Positions 44,683-54,805 of a stretch of 64,000 nucleotides of DNA are shown here, in pieces. A program made the translations under genes and the position numbers. Below the pieces are notes generated by a model, which saw only the letters and a program-made list of their open reading frames with translations, did not search any database and had not been told where the DNA came from. Within the stretch, counting starts at the first letter, position 1. Each line of letters starts with the position of its first letter. The DNA lies in the NCBI GenBank assembly GCA_001801685.1, contig MGYJ01000061.1, positions 345,078-409,077 on the forward strand, given 5' to 3'. The DNA comes from Gammaproteobacteria bacterium RIFCSPHIGHO2_12_FULL_63_22 (GTDB lineage: Bacteria > Pseudomonadota > Gammaproteobacteria > Xanthomonadales > Xanthomonadaceae).

Positions 44683-46323
44683 CTAGATTGATAGGGGGGT
44701 TGCGTGCAAGGCATCATCGACGATGCTCTGGGCTTGTGCGATGACGAGACGCAGGTGGTCCGGACCCCGGAAGCTTTCGGCGTAGATTTTATAGACGTCT
44801 TCGGTGCCCGAAGGGCGTGCCGCGAACCACGCGCTCGCGGCTTCAACCTTTACGCCATCGATCGGCGCACCGTTACCGGGAGCCTGCGTGAGCACACGTT
44901 GGACGCGTTCCCCGGCAAGTTTGGAAAGGCGCACCTGATCGGCTGATAGACGCGTCAGCAACTGCTTCTGGGCGGAAGTGGCTGGCGCATCCTGGCGCGC
45001 GAAGTAGGGCGTGCCGAAGTCCGCTGTGAGGTCACGATAGATTTCGCCGGGGTCGCGCCCAAGCCGCGCCGTGATTTCGGCGGAGAGCAGCGCTGCGGTG
45101 ATGCCGTCCTTGTCCGTCGTCCATGGCGCGCCGTCACGGCGCAGGAAGGAAGCGCCAGCACTCTCTTCGCCGGCAAATCCGAGCGAGCCGTCGCCAAGGC
45201 CGTCGACGAACCACTTGAATCCGACCGGCACTTCATAGAGCGTTCGCCCGAGCTTTGCGGCGACACGATCGATCATTCGGCTACTGACCACCGTCTTGCC
45301 CACGGCTGCAGAGCGATTCCACTGCGGTCGATGCGCAAACAGATAGTGGATGGCGACCGACAGGTAGTCGTTGGATGGCAACAGGCCTGCGCCAGGTGTC
45401 ACGATTCCGTGTCGGTCATGATCGGTGTCGCAGGCAAACGCAATGCGAAACTGGTCCTTGAGTGCAACGAGGCCCTGCATCGCGGCGGAGGAGGACGGAT
45501 CCATCCGGATCTGACCATCCCAATCCACGTTCATGAAGCCGAAGGTGGGGTCGACAGTCTCGTTCAACACAGTGAGATTCAGCCGAAAGCGCTCAGCAAT
45601 GCGACTCCAGTAATGTACACCTGCGCCTCCGAGCGGATCGACTCCCATCGCAATGTCTGCGCCGCGTATCACGTCCAGGTCGATGGCGTTCGGCAGGTCG
45701 CTGGTATAGGCGTCCAGAAAATCGTGCCGGTGCGTCGTGGACGCTGCCAGGGCCTTTGCAAATGGAATCCGCTTTGTTCCTCGCAGGCCGTTGTCGAGGT
45801 ACTGGTTCGCTCTCGCCTCGATCCACCGGGTGACAATCGAGCCCGCCGGCCCGCCATGTGGCGGGTTGTACTTGAATCCGCCGTCCGCGGGTGGATTGTG
45901 GGAAGGCGTTATGACAACGCCGTCGGCGTACCCGCTGGAGCGGTCGCGGTTGTAGGCGAGAATCGCGTGGGAAATGGCCGGAGTCGGCGTGTACTCGTCT
46001 TCGGACGCTATCAACGTATCCACTTCGTTCGCCGCAAGCACTTCAAGAGTTGTAGCGAATGCCGGAATCGACAGCGCGTGGGTGTCGAATCCAAGAAAAA
46101 TGGGGCCCTCGGTCTTTTGCTCGCGCCGGTAGTCGCAGAGCGCCTGGGCGATAGCCAGGATGTGCGATTCGTTGAATGTCCTGGCAAATGCAGATCCCCG
46201 ATGGCCAGAAGTACCGAAGAGCACACGCTCTTGCGCAGCGGATGGATCGGGACGCTCGGTGTAGTATGCCGTGATCAGGCGTGGCACATTTACCAGTGGC
46301 GACGACCGCGCCTTCGACGTCAC
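44683..46323 (-). CDS. pgm: Phosphoglucomutase (alpha-D-glucose phosphate specific)
   Basis: Interconverts glucose-1-phosphate and glucose-6-phosphate; 546 residues, matching E. coli Pgm. The GTG at 46323 overlaps the glycoamylase-family stop (GTGA) and gives the expected N-terminus; the track start at 46395 would overlap that gene by 76 bp. Signatures are [13 protein letters not shown], the catalytic serine in [19 protein letters not shown], the metal site [14 protein letters not shown] and [16 protein letters not shown]. It links glucan phosphorolysis to hexose phosphates. Confidence 0.94.
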   Translation of the reverse strand: MTSKARSSPLVNVPRLITAYYTERPDPSAAQERVLFGTSGHRGSAFARTFNESHILAIAQALCDYRREQKTEGPIFLGFDTHALSIPAFATTLEVLAANEVDTLIASEDEYTPTPAISHAILAYNRDRSSGYADGVVITPSHNPPADGGFKYNPPHGGPAGSIVTRWIEARANQYLDNGLRGTKRIPFAKALAASTTHRHDFLDAYTSDLPNAIDLDVIRGADIAMGVDPLGGAGVHYWSRIAERFRLNLTVLNETVDPTFGFMNVDWDGQIRMDPSSSAAMQGLVALKDQFRIAFACDTDHDRHGIVTPGAGLLPSNDYLSVAIHYLFAHRPQWNRSAAVGKTVVSSRMIDRVAAKLGRTLYEVPVGFKWFVDGLGDGSLGFAGEESAGASFLRRDGAPWTTDKDGITAALLSAEITARLGRDPGEIYRDLTADFGTPYFARQDAPATSAQKQLLTRLSADQVRLSKLAGERVQRVLTQAPGNGAPIDGVKVEAASAWFAARPSGTEDVYKIYAESFRGPDHLRLVIAQAQSIVDDALHATPLSI

Positions 46324-47630
46324 AGCCAGCCTCCGGTAAAACCGGCCCGCCGCAGCCCATTGCCGATGTAGGGGCAGTTTCGCATCAACCGCCACAACAG
46401 GCCGCTGAGATGGTTTTCGATCATGAGGATGATCGGTCCCTGGTTCAGTCCGAAATGCCAGGGCGAAACCCAGTAGCCATACGGGTTGCCAGGCGTTCCC
46501 GGGTGGGAGGGATTGAACGATGCCTTGAAGCCATAGGAATTGAACTCGGTCAACTTGGCAATGTGCATACAGTAGTTGAGAGCGGGCAGGGCAATTTCCG
46601 GCGCGAAGGGGATCGATGCCACGACCGCCCAGGGTGCGAGCGTGCCGTCGTCGGGCCCGTAGGGAACGCCACGACCCACATAGTCGAAGAATTCGCGTTC
46701 GATGCCATCTACCTTGAAGGTGTCAGGACCCGGGCCTTCGCTCGCGGTAATCCCCCAACAGTGGCTGGCATAGCCTTTGTACCTACGCGGGTTGTCGATC
46801 GCGTACTGCTGTTGCACGTAGGTGGCACGTCGGCTGTTCTCGAAGTAATCGATGCCCTTCTCGCGCATGAAAGCATCCTGAATACCGCGAAAGTCGATCC
46901 AGACGTGGGAAAGTTGATGGGTGAACAGCGGGCCGGCATAAAGATAGTCTTGCCCGTAGGCATTTTCCCAGCGGTAGGTGCTGGCCCAGGCGGCGTAGCT
47001 GCTCTCGGGTAACGGGTGGGTTGGCGAGCCCAGTCCTAGCACGTATAGCAGCAGGGCCTCGTCGTAGCCCTCCCACCGGTAGGGCAGAAAGCCGCTCTCC
47101 GGCTTCCAGCCGTGCGTCAGCGTTTCAGCCTCGTCCTGCGCCCATCGCCAGTCGGCGCGTCGATAGAGTGCGTCGCCCAGGAAGCGGATTTCACTTTCCG
47201 CTGCGCTACCGGCGTCAAAAAAAACGGCGGCAGTCAACGCGCCGGCCAGGAGGAAAGCGCTATCGACGGTCGACAGTTCGCACTGCCAGGCGCGTCGGCC
47301 GGTCTGCATGTCAAGAAAATGATAATAGAACCCGCGGTAGCCGGTCGCATCGGCCTCGGGGCCTTGCGCACTGCTCCAGAAAAAGCGCAGCGTCGCCAGC
47401 GTTCGCTCGACTGCAGCGGCTCGCGAGATGAATCCGCGCTCGACCGCTACAGGGTAGCAGGCAAGGGCAAGTCCGGTAGCGGCGATACTTGCAGGCCAGC
47501 CGGCCTCGGTCTTGTCGAGCACCAGGCCGTTAGCTGGATTGGTCTCGCGTAAAAAGTACTCGAACGTTTCCCGCTGGAGCTTTTGCAAGTCGGCATCGAC
47601 TGAGGGAGCCATGCCTCCAATCGAAGCCAT
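46320..47630 (-). CDS. Glycoamylase-family (PF10091-type) glucan hydrolase
   Basis: Predicted (alpha/alpha)6-barrel protein of 436 residues from the ATG at 47630 (GGGAGG upstream); 47702 is the longer alternative. Family signatures are TEAGWPASIAATGLALACYPVAV, TVDSAFLLAGAL, FLPYRWEGYDEALLLYVLGLG, HVWIDFRGIQDAFMREKGIDYF, CWGITASEGPGP and GLNQGPIILMIENHLSGLLW. Characterised relatives in GH144 are endo-beta-1,2-glucanases, and the same domain occurs in cyclic beta-1,2-glucan synthase NdvB. No signal peptide is seen, so it should act in the cytoplasm. It is coupled to pgm. Confidence 0.85.
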   Translation of the reverse strand: MASIGGMAPSVDADLQKLQRETFEYFLRETNPANGLVLDKTEAGWPASIAATGLALACYPVAVERGFISRAAAVERTLATLRFFWSSAQGPEADATGYRGFYYHFLDMQTGRRAWQCELSTVDSAFLLAGALTAAVFFDAGSAAESEIRFLGDALYRRADWRWAQDEAETLTHGWKPESGFLPYRWEGYDEALLLYVLGLGSPTHPLPESSYAAWASTYRWENAYGQDYLYAGPLFTHQLSHVWIDFRGIQDAFMREKGIDYFENSRRATYVQQQYAIDNPRRYKGYASHCWGITASEGPGPDTFKVDGIEREFFDYVGRGVPYGPDDGTLAPWAVVASIPFAPEIALPALNYCMHIAKLTEFNSYGFKASFNPSHPGTPGNPYGYWVSPWHFGLNQGPIILMIENHLSGLLWRLMRNCPYIGNGLRRAGFTGGWL

Positions 47631-47705
47631 CGTGTCGCGACCTCCCGTCGCATCCGCCGGCGAGAACGCGCCCGATTCAAGCTTGTCGACCTGCCTGCGC
47701 ACCCG

Positions 47706-47963
47706 CTACTGCGTCCACTTGCGATGCAGGAAGTTGTGGATGGGAACAAAGACCAAACCGGCATAGGCTCCGTAGAGGAAGCTCTCGATCAGCCCGACAA
47801 TAAAGCCCCGCCAACTGAACCATTCGAACCCCGGCAACAGCTGCAGAAGCAGCGAGTGCATGTACAGGCTAGACGGCGTCAACAGGGCGAAAACGACGCA
47901 AAAGACAAATGTAAACGCGCTCCATATTGCCAGTGACCAGGTCACAACCTTGATGTTGAGCAT
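47706..47963 (-). CDS. DUF5676-family small membrane protein
   Basis: Membrane protein of 85 residues from the ATG at 47963 (AAGGA five bases upstream), with two hydrophobic segments (SLAIWSAFTFVFCVVFALLTP and FIVGLIESFLYGAYAGLVFVPIHNFLH). It matches the DUF5676 pattern, genes often found with copper and His-rich small proteins. Function unknown. It lies 33 bp downstream of the DUF2933 gene. Confidence 0.8.
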   Translation of the reverse strand: MLNIKVVTWSLAIWSAFTFVFCVVFALLTPSSLYMHSLLLQLLPGFEWFSWRGFIVGLIESFLYGAYAGLVFVPIHNFLHRKWTQ

Positions 47964-47996
47964 GTTGGTTCCTTCATTCAATACGGCTTTGCATCT

Positions 47997-48182
47997 TCAA
48001 TGCTGGTGACCTGTCGGCTTTGAGTCAGACCCCGAGCGGGATTCGTCTGGCGGCGTGCTGTCCTTATCCGCTTCGCCGGGACGCTTGCCGTGTCCTCCAT
48101 GTCCGCCGTGACCGAACATGTGCATGCCGATGAAGGCGGCCATGAAAAGGACCCAAACCCAGTTTTGCGATAGCCATGCCAT
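47997..48182 (-). CDS. DUF2933-type His-rich membrane protein
   Basis: Protein of 61 residues: one hydrophobic segment (WVWVLFMAAFIGMHMFG) followed by HGGHGGHGKRPGE and ending GHQH. The ATG follows GCAGGAGTAC. DUF2933 proteins have exactly this layout and are common near copper ATPases and DUF5676 genes. Metal binding by the His-rich part is inferred. Confidence 0.82.
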   Translation of the reverse strand: MAWLSQNWVWVLFMAAFIGMHMFGHGGHGGHGKRPGEADKDSTPPDESRSGSDSKPTGHQH

Positions 48183-48249
48183 AACTTGTACTCCTGCGTA
48201 GAAACGGAATTATCCTCCAGCGATCCCGAGGAGGCGCTCCGGAGCGCGT

Positions 48250-49821
48250 TCACTTGAACGCCTTTACCAACGCCTCAAATTGCGTTCGCAGCGATTTGTC
48301 GTGTGGCGTGATGGGAGGAATCTCGCGGTCGATTCCAATCAATTCATATACGGCCATCTGGGCCGCACGAATCGAATATTCCACGGTAAATACGACGTCA
48401 TCCGGGATTTCGACGAACTGGCTGACGAAGGCGAAGTTCTTCGATCCGCGTGGAACGGGCGGGGGGCGATCGCCACGCTCCCGAGGCATGAACATGCTGG
48501 TGATGTAGGGCATCCTGCATGGAATGCAGTTTGCCGACTCGACGGTCTCCGGGTCGAAACGCAAGTGGCCGCAGAGTTCCTGAAGTATCTCCGCGCCACT
48601 GCACTCGGCCATCGGCTTCGGAACGAAATTTCCGACCCGGTCCGGAAGCAACGCGTAACCCCAGAACACCTGCACATCGTCCGGCTGATTGGCAAAGTGT
48701 GGTTGATGCGCAAGCACTATCGACATCAGCCAATTTGAATCCTTGAAAGTCACCAGGCCGCCAGTACCTGGCTCGTTGCCGCTGAACCGATTCATCTGGT
48801 CGAAGAATGCGGGTCGCTTCAAGGTGACCGTAAACGACTCCCAACACGATTGCGAAATACAACTGTTGAAGGCCGCCGGATTGCCGAACTCAGGTCGTCC
48901 CTGCGCTAACTTTTCCCAGAGCGCCCAACCGTCGCTATCTGCCTTGGTCAGCTTCGCGGGCGCACTCGTCATCGAGCCCAGACTTGAAGCATCGGTCATG
49001 GATCCGTTCTGCATGAATACGAGGTCGCCATCATTTACGGCGATCACTTCTCTATCGTTCTGCCGCAGGCAGTGGATGCCGGTCACCGTGAACACCTTGT
49101 CATCACTGGAGCAGTCCAGGTCAGTAACCTTGCAGTCCATGACGAAACGGACGCCTTTGGCCTCAAGCCATGTTTGCAGGGGCAGGACCAGCGAATCGTA
49201 CTGGTTGTAGATGGTTCGTTTTACACCTGCCAACGTCTCGATGCGGGAGAACTCCAACATGAAACGATGCAGGTAGCGTTTGAACTCGACAGCGCTGTGC
49301 CACGGCTGGAAAGCGAACGTGGTAGCCCACATGTACCAGAATTCAGTATCGAAAAATGCGGGCGAAAGCCAGTCGGTGATGCGGCTGGCGCCCAACTCCT
49401 GTTCGTCTGCCTTGCTGAGCTTCAACAATTCGATTCGATCCTGCATGGAGAATCCCATCGAAGTTACCGGCACTTTCGCGCGACGGCGATCGACCAGCCT
49501 CGCCAGCGAGTGCGCCTTATACCGCTCATTGAACCGCACCGTCTCGTCAAATACCGTCATGCCTGCGTTGTGCAGCGAGGGAATTGATTTGAAAAGATCC
49601 CAGGTGCATTCGTAGTTGTCGGTTGTCAACATGCGTCCGCCGCGCAGTGAGTATCCGTTCGCGGCGTTGCCGGCTCCGTCCAGACTTCCGCCGAGGATGG
49701 GCATTGCTTCGAGGACAGAAATGCTTTGACCCGGAAAGCAGCCGTCCCGGATCATGAAGGCCGCGGCAGCGAGGGATCCGATTCCGCCCCCAACCAGATA
49801 GGCTTTTGGATGCTTAGTCAT
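48250..49821 (-). CDS. ohyA: Oleate hydratase (MCRA family)
   Basis: FAD-dependent hydratase that adds water to unsaturated fatty acids such as oleate, giving 10-hydroxy fatty acids; 523 residues from the ATG at 49821. The track start lies inside the preceding gene. Signatures are the FAD-binding AYLVGGGIGSLAAAAFMIRD, GGRMLTTDNYECTWDLFKSI, YLHRFMLEFSRIETLAGV, QNGSMTDASSLGS, and FVSQFVEIPDDVVFTVEYS. The start overlaps the YHS-like gene by 8 bp (ATGACTAA). It may modify membrane-derived fatty acids under stress. Confidence 0.93.
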   Translation of the reverse strand: MTKHPKAYLVGGGIGSLAAAAFMIRDGCFPGQSISVLEAMPILGGSLDGAGNAANGYSLRGGRMLTTDNYECTWDLFKSIPSLHNAGMTVFDETVRFNERYKAHSLARLVDRRRAKVPVTSMGFSMQDRIELLKLSKADEQELGASRITDWLSPAFFDTEFWYMWATTFAFQPWHSAVEFKRYLHRFMLEFSRIETLAGVKRTIYNQYDSLVLPLQTWLEAKGVRFVMDCKVTDLDCSSDDKVFTVTGIHCLRQNDREVIAVNDGDLVFMQNGSMTDASSLGSMTSAPAKLTKADSDGWALWEKLAQGRPEFGNPAAFNSCISQSCWESFTVTLKRPAFFDQMNRFSGNEPGTGGLVTFKDSNWLMSIVLAHQPHFANQPDDVQVFWGYALLPDRVGNFVPKPMAECSGAEILQELCGHLRFDPETVESANCIPCRMPYITSMFMPRERGDRPPPVPRGSKNFAFVSQFVEIPDDVVFTVEYSIRAAQMAVYELIGIDREIPPITPHDKSLRTQFEALVKAFK

Positions 49822-50146
49822 GTTTTTCCGTGGCTCGGACGAACGTGTTGATCGAAGGGTCCGGATTGGCCTCGAACGTGTCGCGATCCCTGGCCGAGAG
49901 AAAGAAATAGACGTGGCCTTGGTATACGGCGGAGTTCGTCGGACTCGATTCCTTGGGTAGTCCGGGCATGGGGTTGACCAGCGCGTCTGCGCCGGCCGGC
50001 AACGAGGATCCAGCGGGAACTGGCATTCGATGAAAGTGGTGGTGGCGAATCCGGCGCCTTCGATCAATAAGGCGCGCGCCATAGCGTCGCCCACCCACGA
50101 GCAGTAGGAAGCCGGCGACAATCAGAATCCATACCCAGAGTCCCAT
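49814..50146 (-). CDS. Membrane-anchored degenerate YHS-like protein
   Basis: Protein of 110 residues from the ATG at 50146 (GGAGG upstream). A single N-terminal membrane helix (GLWVWILIVAGFLLLVGG) and a His/Arg-rich stretch (RRRRIRHHHFHRM) precede a C-terminal segment VYQGHVYFFLSARDRDTFEANP, which resembles a YHS domain (YQGKTYYFCS..C...FEANP) with both metal cysteines replaced. Co-translation with oleate hydratase is indicated by the overlap. A scaffold role rather than metal binding is likely, but unproven. Confidence 0.7.
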   Translation of the reverse strand: MGLWVWILIVAGFLLLVGGRRYGARLIDRRRRIRHHHFHRMPVPAGSSLPAGADALVNPMPGLPKESSPTNSAVYQGHVYFFLSARDRDTFEANPDPSINTFVRATEKHD

Positions 50147-50247
50147 GGCTGTATCCTCCAACTTTCACGTGACAATCGTAGAATCAATGAGCCAGTTTCG
50201 CGCCGCAGGAAATGTGGCGTGTTGAGGAACTGCGCAGGCGATTGGGC

Positions 50248-50454
50248 TCATTTCCGCTCCAGTTCGACCACGTCGTTGATTTGCGGGCGGCCATCCAGGA
50301 TTTGCGCACTCGCGTAGTGCTCGTCGAAGACAAGGACTATGCCGGCCAACGACACTACGATGAGCGCGGCGACCAGCGGCAGACGCGAGGGTACGCTGCG
50401 CGCCGTCGGCGAGGGACCGCTTAGCGCAATTTTAGGTCCGGATGGTGTGTTCAT
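50248..50454 (-). CDS. Hypothetical small membrane protein, 68 aa
   Basis: One hydrophobic segment (LPLVAALIVVSLAGIVLVF) after a Ser/Pro-rich basic N-terminus, with a short acidic C-terminus. No ribosome-binding site is evident before the ATG at 50454 and no family is recognised. It is kept because it lies in line with its neighbours on the same strand, no competing frame explains the segment, and its composition is protein-like. Confidence 0.45.
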   Translation of the reverse strand: MNTPSGPKIALSGPSPTARSVPSRLPLVAALIVVSLAGIVLVFDEHYASAQILDGRPQINDVVELERK

Positions 50455-50499
50455 GCGAACATCTTGGAAATCAAAATAGGTCTCGTGCCGACAACAGGA

Positions 50500-51069
50500 C
50501 TACGTTTGGCAGGTGTGCTGCTTGACCCCTTGATGCTTGGTGGACGCGAGCGTTTCCTTGGATCTCGTCACGTCTTCCGCCGAGCCATGGGTAATGACCA
50601 TGTACTTGCCGGATTTGACGTGGGTTTCGTATTCAATGATGCTGTCTTCGGGGATTCCGATGCTGTATAGCCCCGCGCCGAGCGCACTGAGGCCGCCCAC
50701 CACCACCGCGCCCTCCAGAGCCCCGACGATCGAGGCCACGAGCGGTCCCGCTGCGAGCAGCGGACCGATACCCGGGACCAGGAAGAATGCTGAACCAACC
50801 ATCACGCCCCAGAGGCCGCCCCAGAAGGCGCCAGCTCCACCCCACTTCTTCATGCGTTCGCCGGTGGTGTAGTAGCCGACCACGTCTTCTTCCGTCTGGT
50901 AATCCTTGCCGACGATGGACAGCTGTCTCATGTCGAACCCAGACTTCTGCAGTTCCTTGATGGCTTCTTCTGCTTCCACGTGCGTGTTGTAAACGGCGAC
51001 GACCGAGCTGTTTTCGGTTGTTTCTGACGTATCACGGTTTTCTGCGATGTGTCCTGCGTGCGCGTGCAT
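50500..51069 (-). CDS. General stress protein (YflT/17M-like domain) with glycine-rich membrane segment
   Basis: Protein of 189 residues from the ATG at 51069 (GGAGA six bases upstream). The first half is a ferredoxin-like stress domain (SSVVAVYNTHVEAEEAIKEL; GFDMRQLSIVGKDY), and the middle is a long Gly/Ala-rich hydrophobic segment (WGGAGAFWGGLWGVMVGSAF and on to GGLSALGAGLYSIGIP). The end EYETHVKSGKYMVITHGS is typical of this DUF1269-like group. Such proteins are induced by stress in many bacteria; the reaction is unknown. Confidence 0.8.
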   Translation of the reverse strand: MHAHAGHIAENRDTSETTENSSVVAVYNTHVEAEEAIKELQKSGFDMRQLSIVGKDYQTEEDVVGYYTTGERMKKWGGAGAFWGGLWGVMVGSAFFLVPGIGPLLAAGPLVASIVGALEGAVVVGGLSALGAGLYSIGIPEDSIIEYETHVKSGKYMVITHGSAEDVTRSKETLASTKHQGVKQHTCQT

Positions 51070-51152
51070 GGGAATCTCCATTGATGTCGATCTGGAAAGG
51101 CGACTCTGCCATCAGCCAGGTGGCAGGTCGGAACGGTGTTGCCTTTTTGTAT

Positions 51153-51386
51153 CTATAGGATCGGAGACGTACCTGGATTGTCCTTCTCAAGCTGCATGCG
51201 AACCAGCGTGCACAGTGCCATCGAGACGGTAATCAGCTCCAACACGATTGCATCGTTGAACCAGTGTTGCTGCGAGAGCCCGAAGAAGGCGCCGCGCTCG
51301 CCTGCCGCCCACGCCCCGACCAGGCAAACCGCGCCGGCGATACCTATGACGATGCTCATCAAATGCGCCAATTTGGATAGCTTCAT
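51153..51386 (-). CDS. Hypothetical small membrane protein, 77 aa
   Basis: Two hydrophobic segments (LMSIVIGIAGAVCLVGAWAAG and AIVLELITVSMALCTLV). The ATG is preceded by AAAGGAGAATCTTC, a strong ribosome-binding site, so expression is likely. No family is recognised. It lies between the stress protein gene and a His-rich small protein. Confidence 0.7.
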   Translation of the reverse strand: MKLSKLAHLMSIVIGIAGAVCLVGAWAAGERGAFFGLSQQHWFNDAIVLELITVSMALCTLVRMQLEKDNPGTSPIL

Positions 51387-51596
51387 GAAGATTCTCCTTT
51401 AGCTGATGTGCAACATAGCGACGATCTTGATACGGAAGGGTCGGGGAAACGGGTCGGTCCGATCGCCGTAGAAACGCAGAATGCAGTGTGAGCTGAAAAT
51501 TGAACCTTTCCCTGGCAGGGATCAGACAAACGGCTCACTCGAGCCAGACTCCAAATCGAGCTCGGCTCCACTCATCTCCGTGTTCTGCCAAGTCGG

Positions 51597-51806
51597 CTAC
51601 CCGTGCGAATGTTCTGCGGCTTTCATTGAGCACTTGTGCGCTGCTCCGTCCTCCTTTTGAGCGGCATCAGTGTGAATCTTTGCTTCTCCAGGGTTGCATT
51701 TGTCGTGCTGATCGATTGCCTGAAGATGGTGATAGGCCGCGGCAACGTGATGGGCCGCGGCAAGATGGTGGTGTTCGCACGATGGGTGGCTTTTGGTGTC
51801 GGACAT
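51597..51806 (-). CDS. His/Cys-rich small soluble protein, 69 aa
   Basis: From the ATG at 51806 (AAGGAGA upstream) the protein is HPSCEHHHLAAAHHVAAAYH then LQAIDQHDKCNPGEAKIHTD, ending AAEHSHG. It has 15 or so histidines and three cysteines over predicted helix, which suggests a cytosolic metal-binding buffer. It is not in the track under its own start. It lies downstream of the CPD-type copper ATPase on the same strand. Confidence 0.75.
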   Translation of the reverse strand: MSDTKSHPSCEHHHLAAAHHVAAAYHHLQAIDQHDKCNPGEAKIHTDAAQKEDGAAHKCSMKAAEHSHG

Positions 51807-52017
51807 GGTGCTCTCCTTGCAAGAATTGTTAGTAGGAATCAAGTTTGCTGGATCGGTCGCGCTCGACAGCGTCCAAGGGCGATCGTGCTGTCGATGAACG
51901 AATAGACCTCGGACCAGCAACGAGGTCGTTTCATGGCTTAGGGCTATTTGCGCTCGCTTCGACGGCAACTTCGCTGCGGTCATGAAGCGGGCAGGGATCA
52001 GCGGCCACGGTTCCTCC

Positions 52018-54771
52018 TTATGCATTCGCTCGTGGCGCCGCTGGCGTGGATGGGGCAGCCAATGTCTTTTGCGGCGCTGCCGCCGCTGCCGCTGCCACTG
52101 CCACGTCAGGCGTTCCGGGCGCCGCAGCCTTACCCGGCTGACGGATCCCGGCGAGCTTGAGACGCTTGAGCATGAGCGCATTGATCGCCACGATCAGGGT
52201 ACTGCCGGACATTGACAGAGCGGCGACTTCCGGACTCAGCACAAACGGATACAAGACACCCGCGGCAAGGGGGAACGCCAACAGGTTGTAGCCCACCGCC
52301 CACCAAAGGTTCTGATGCATCTTTCGCAAGGTAGCGCGCGATAGTTCGATCGCTCCGACGATGTCATACGGGTCGCTCTTCATCAGCACGACGTCGGCGC
52401 TTTCCATCGCCACGTCGGTGCCGGCGCCTATGGCAAATCCCACGTCGGCCTGGGTCAACGCCGGTGCGTCGTTTACACCATCGCCGACCATGCCGACCCG
52501 CTTTCCGGCGGCCTGCAACTCCTTCACCTTGTCGGCCTTCTGGCCCGGGAGAACATCGGCTAGAACTTTGTCGATACCCAGGTCCGCGGCGATGCGCGCG
52601 GCTGTGGCCGCGTTATCGCCAGTCAGCATCACCACCTCGATATTGCGCTCGCGCAACTTCGCCACTGCAGCCTTTGAGCTAGGCCGGATCGCGTCGGCGA
52701 TGGCAATCAGGCCGATTACGCGACCGGCTTGTGAAACGTGGACCACGGTTCGGCCCTCGCCCTGCAGTCGAGCCGCGTCGGCATCCAGGCTTCCGAGCGC
52801 GAGCTTTTGCGTGTCCATCAGCAACCGATTGCCGAGAAACACGGTTCCGTCGGCGGTCTCCGCTCGCGCGCCCATGCCATCCAGGCTTTCGAAACCGGTG
52901 GGCGCGGCGACGGTGAGGTTCGCTGCCCGGCGCAGGATCGCCTGGGCCAGCGGATGGTCGGAGCCTTGCTCGACCGCCGCAGCAGCCGTAAGCAACACGT
53001 CCTCGGTGATTCCTTCCGCCAGCACCATATCCACCACCTCCGGCTGGCCGACCGTCAGTGTGCCGGTCTTGTCGAAGATGATGACGTTGAGCTTTGTGGC
53101 GTCTTCGAGCGCCGAGGCGTTCTTGAACAGAATACCGTTCATCGCGCCCAAGCCGGTGCTCACCATGATCGCCATCGGCGTGGCCAGTCCCAAGGCATCC
53201 GGACATGCGATCACGAACACAGTGATGGTCAGCGTTACCGCGAATAGCAGCGACTCGCCAATCACCCAGAACCACACCGCAAAAGTCAGAAGGCCGATCA
53301 CGATCGCGGCGATTACCAGCCATTGCGCGGCCTTGTCGGCCAGCAACTGCGCCGGTGCCTTTGAGTTCTGCGCCTCCTGCACCAGTTTTACGATTTGCGC
53401 TAACGCCGAGTCGGCGCCGACCTTGGTCGCCTTGTAGCGGAAGCTGCCACTCTTGTTGATAGTCGCACCGATCACCGTCGCGCCCGGGCCTTTCTGGACC
53501 GGCATCGATTCGCCGGTGAGCATGGATTCATCCACCAGCGATTCGCCCGTCTCGACAGTACCGTCCACCGGAATCTTGTCGCCCGGCCGAATCAGTACAA
53601 TCTCGCCTGCCAACACCTCGGCGGTCGGAACCTGCGACTCGACACCATTGCGAATGACCGTGGCCGTCGCCGGTGTGAGATCCATCAACGCCTTGATGGC
53701 CGACGACGCTCCCGCGCGGGCGCGCATTTCCAGCCAGTGGCCAAGCAGGATGAAAACCAGTAGGACTGATGCGGCTTCAAAGAACTGCCCGCCTTCCTTA
53801 AAGTAGAACGTGCTTCCGACGCTGAACAAGTACCCAGTGCCGACGCTCAATACGATCAGCGCCGCCATGCCCAGAACGCCCTTTCTCAGGGCGCGCCAGG
53901 CGGAAACGAAAAACGGCCAGCTCGGGTAAACAATCGCGGCACTGGCCAGGAAAAACAGCCACAGGTTGAGCTCCAGTCCGAATGGCGGTGCTGGCGGCTT
54001 GAACATGCTGCCCATCGGCGCGTAGACGAAAATCGGCACGGTGAAGAACAAGCAGATCCAGAATCGATTGCGCATGTCTCGGACCATGGCCGACAAGTCC
54101 GTACCGCCGTGGCCCATATCGTGCGCCATGTCAGCCGCCATCGCGGGCTGCGCAGTCGTCGTTGCGTGGCCCTTGTGGGTGTCGACAACGGGCGATGTCG
54201 ACGCAGCAGCGGCACCTGCTGGCCGGGCGTCGGGTTCCACGTCGGAAGGGGCTGCGTCGACCGTCGTCGGTCCGCCGTTCGGTTCAGCAACTGTGGGCGT
54301 TGACGGCTGAAGTTTGGGTGGCGAGTGGCCTTCGTGCGACTCGGCCGGACGATCGTCTGACAGTGCCGGGGCGGGCTGCGACTCAACCGCCGGTGTGGCG
54401 GCGTTTGTCGCCGTGACAGGAGGGTGATCGACATGAGGAGCACCTGCCTCGACGCTTGGCGCCGCAGGGTCTGGTATTGCATTGGAGGCGGGCGCAGTTT
54501 GCAGTGACGTCTTGGGGTGCTCTTCGCTTGCAGCCTGCGGATGGTCGGAATGCCCGGGTGGAGACTCATCGGGGTGAGACCCGGCATGGCGTATAGCCGC
54601 CTTGATGTCGGCGACATCAACGCGTGTCTCGTCGTAGCGCACTGTGGCGTTGCCGGCTGCGAAATTCACCGTGACACTATGGACGCCAGGCACTTCCGCG
54701 ATCTGTGTCTCAACGGCTTCCACTCCGAATACCGACAACAAACCGCTAACTTCGATAACACTCGTCTTCAT
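52018..54771 (-). CDS. Copper-type P1B ATPase with CPD motif and Cys-free HMA domain
   Basis: P-type ATPase of 917 residues. The N-terminal HMA-like domain ([40 protein letters not shown]) has no CxxC. A Pro/Ala/His linker of about 140 residues follows, ending HDMGHGG. In the membrane core the ion-binding motif is [13 protein letters not shown], with Asp in place of the second Cys (CPC) or His (CPH). [18 protein letters not shown] and [20 protein letters not shown] are normal. The CopB-like His-rich linker suggests copper or silver; the CPD motif leaves the ion open. It is 34 bp downstream of the 129-aa gene. Confidence 0.9.
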   Translation of the reverse strand: MKTSVIEVSGLLSVFGVEAVETQIAEVPGVHSVTVNFAAGNATVRYDETRVDVADIKAAIRHAGSHPDESPPGHSDHPQAASEEHPKTSLQTAPASNAIPDPAAPSVEAGAPHVDHPPVTATNAATPAVESQPAPALSDDRPAESHEGHSPPKLQPSTPTVAEPNGGPTTVDAAPSDVEPDARPAGAAAASTSPVVDTHKGHATTTAQPAMAADMAHDMGHGGTDLSAMVRDMRNRFWICLFFTVPIFVYAPMGSMFKPPAPPFGLELNLWLFFLASAAIVYPSWPFFVSAWRALRKGVLGMAALIVLSVGTGYLFSVGSTFYFKEGGQFFEAASVLLVFILLGHWLEMRARAGASSAIKALMDLTPATATVIRNGVESQVPTAEVLAGEIVLIRPGDKIPVDGTVETGESLVDESMLTGESMPVQKGPGATVIGATINKSGSFRYKATKVGADSALAQIVKLVQEAQNSKAPAQLLADKAAQWLVIAAIVIGLLTFAVWFWVIGESLLFAVTLTITVFVIACPDALGLATPMAIMVSTGLGAMNGILFKNASALEDATKLNVIIFDKTGTLTVGQPEVVDMVLAEGITEDVLLTAAAAVEQGSDHPLAQAILRRAANLTVAAPTGFESLDGMGARAETADGTVFLGNRLLMDTQKLALGSLDADAARLQGEGRTVVHVSQAGRVIGLIAIADAIRPSSKAAVAKLRERNIEVVMLTGDNAATAARIAADLGIDKVLADVLPGQKADKVKELQAAGKRVGMVGDGVNDAPALTQADVGFAIGAGTDVAMESADVVLMKSDPYDIVGAIELSRATLRKMHQNLWWAVGYNLLAFPLAAGVLYPFVLSPEVAALSMSGSTLIVAINALMLKRLKLAGIRQPGKAAAPGTPDVAVAAAAAAAPQKTLAAPSTPAAPRANA

Positions 54772-54805
54772 CGTGCCTCCCGACTAGCGTGCATTCCTGA
54801 GCCCT

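Noticed and set aside
43289-44686. 465-aa plus-strand ORF opposite phosphoketolase
   Set aside because: Antisense of the conserved xfp sequence; no family features.
45331-46371. 346-aa plus-strand ORF opposite phosphoglucomutase
   Set aside because: Antisense of pgm catalytic regions; composition not protein-like.
49822-50121. 100-residue N-terminal extension of oleate hydratase in the track
   Set aside because: It lies in the coding region of the YHS-like gene, is Arg/Ser/Pro-rich and precedes the normal family start at 49821.
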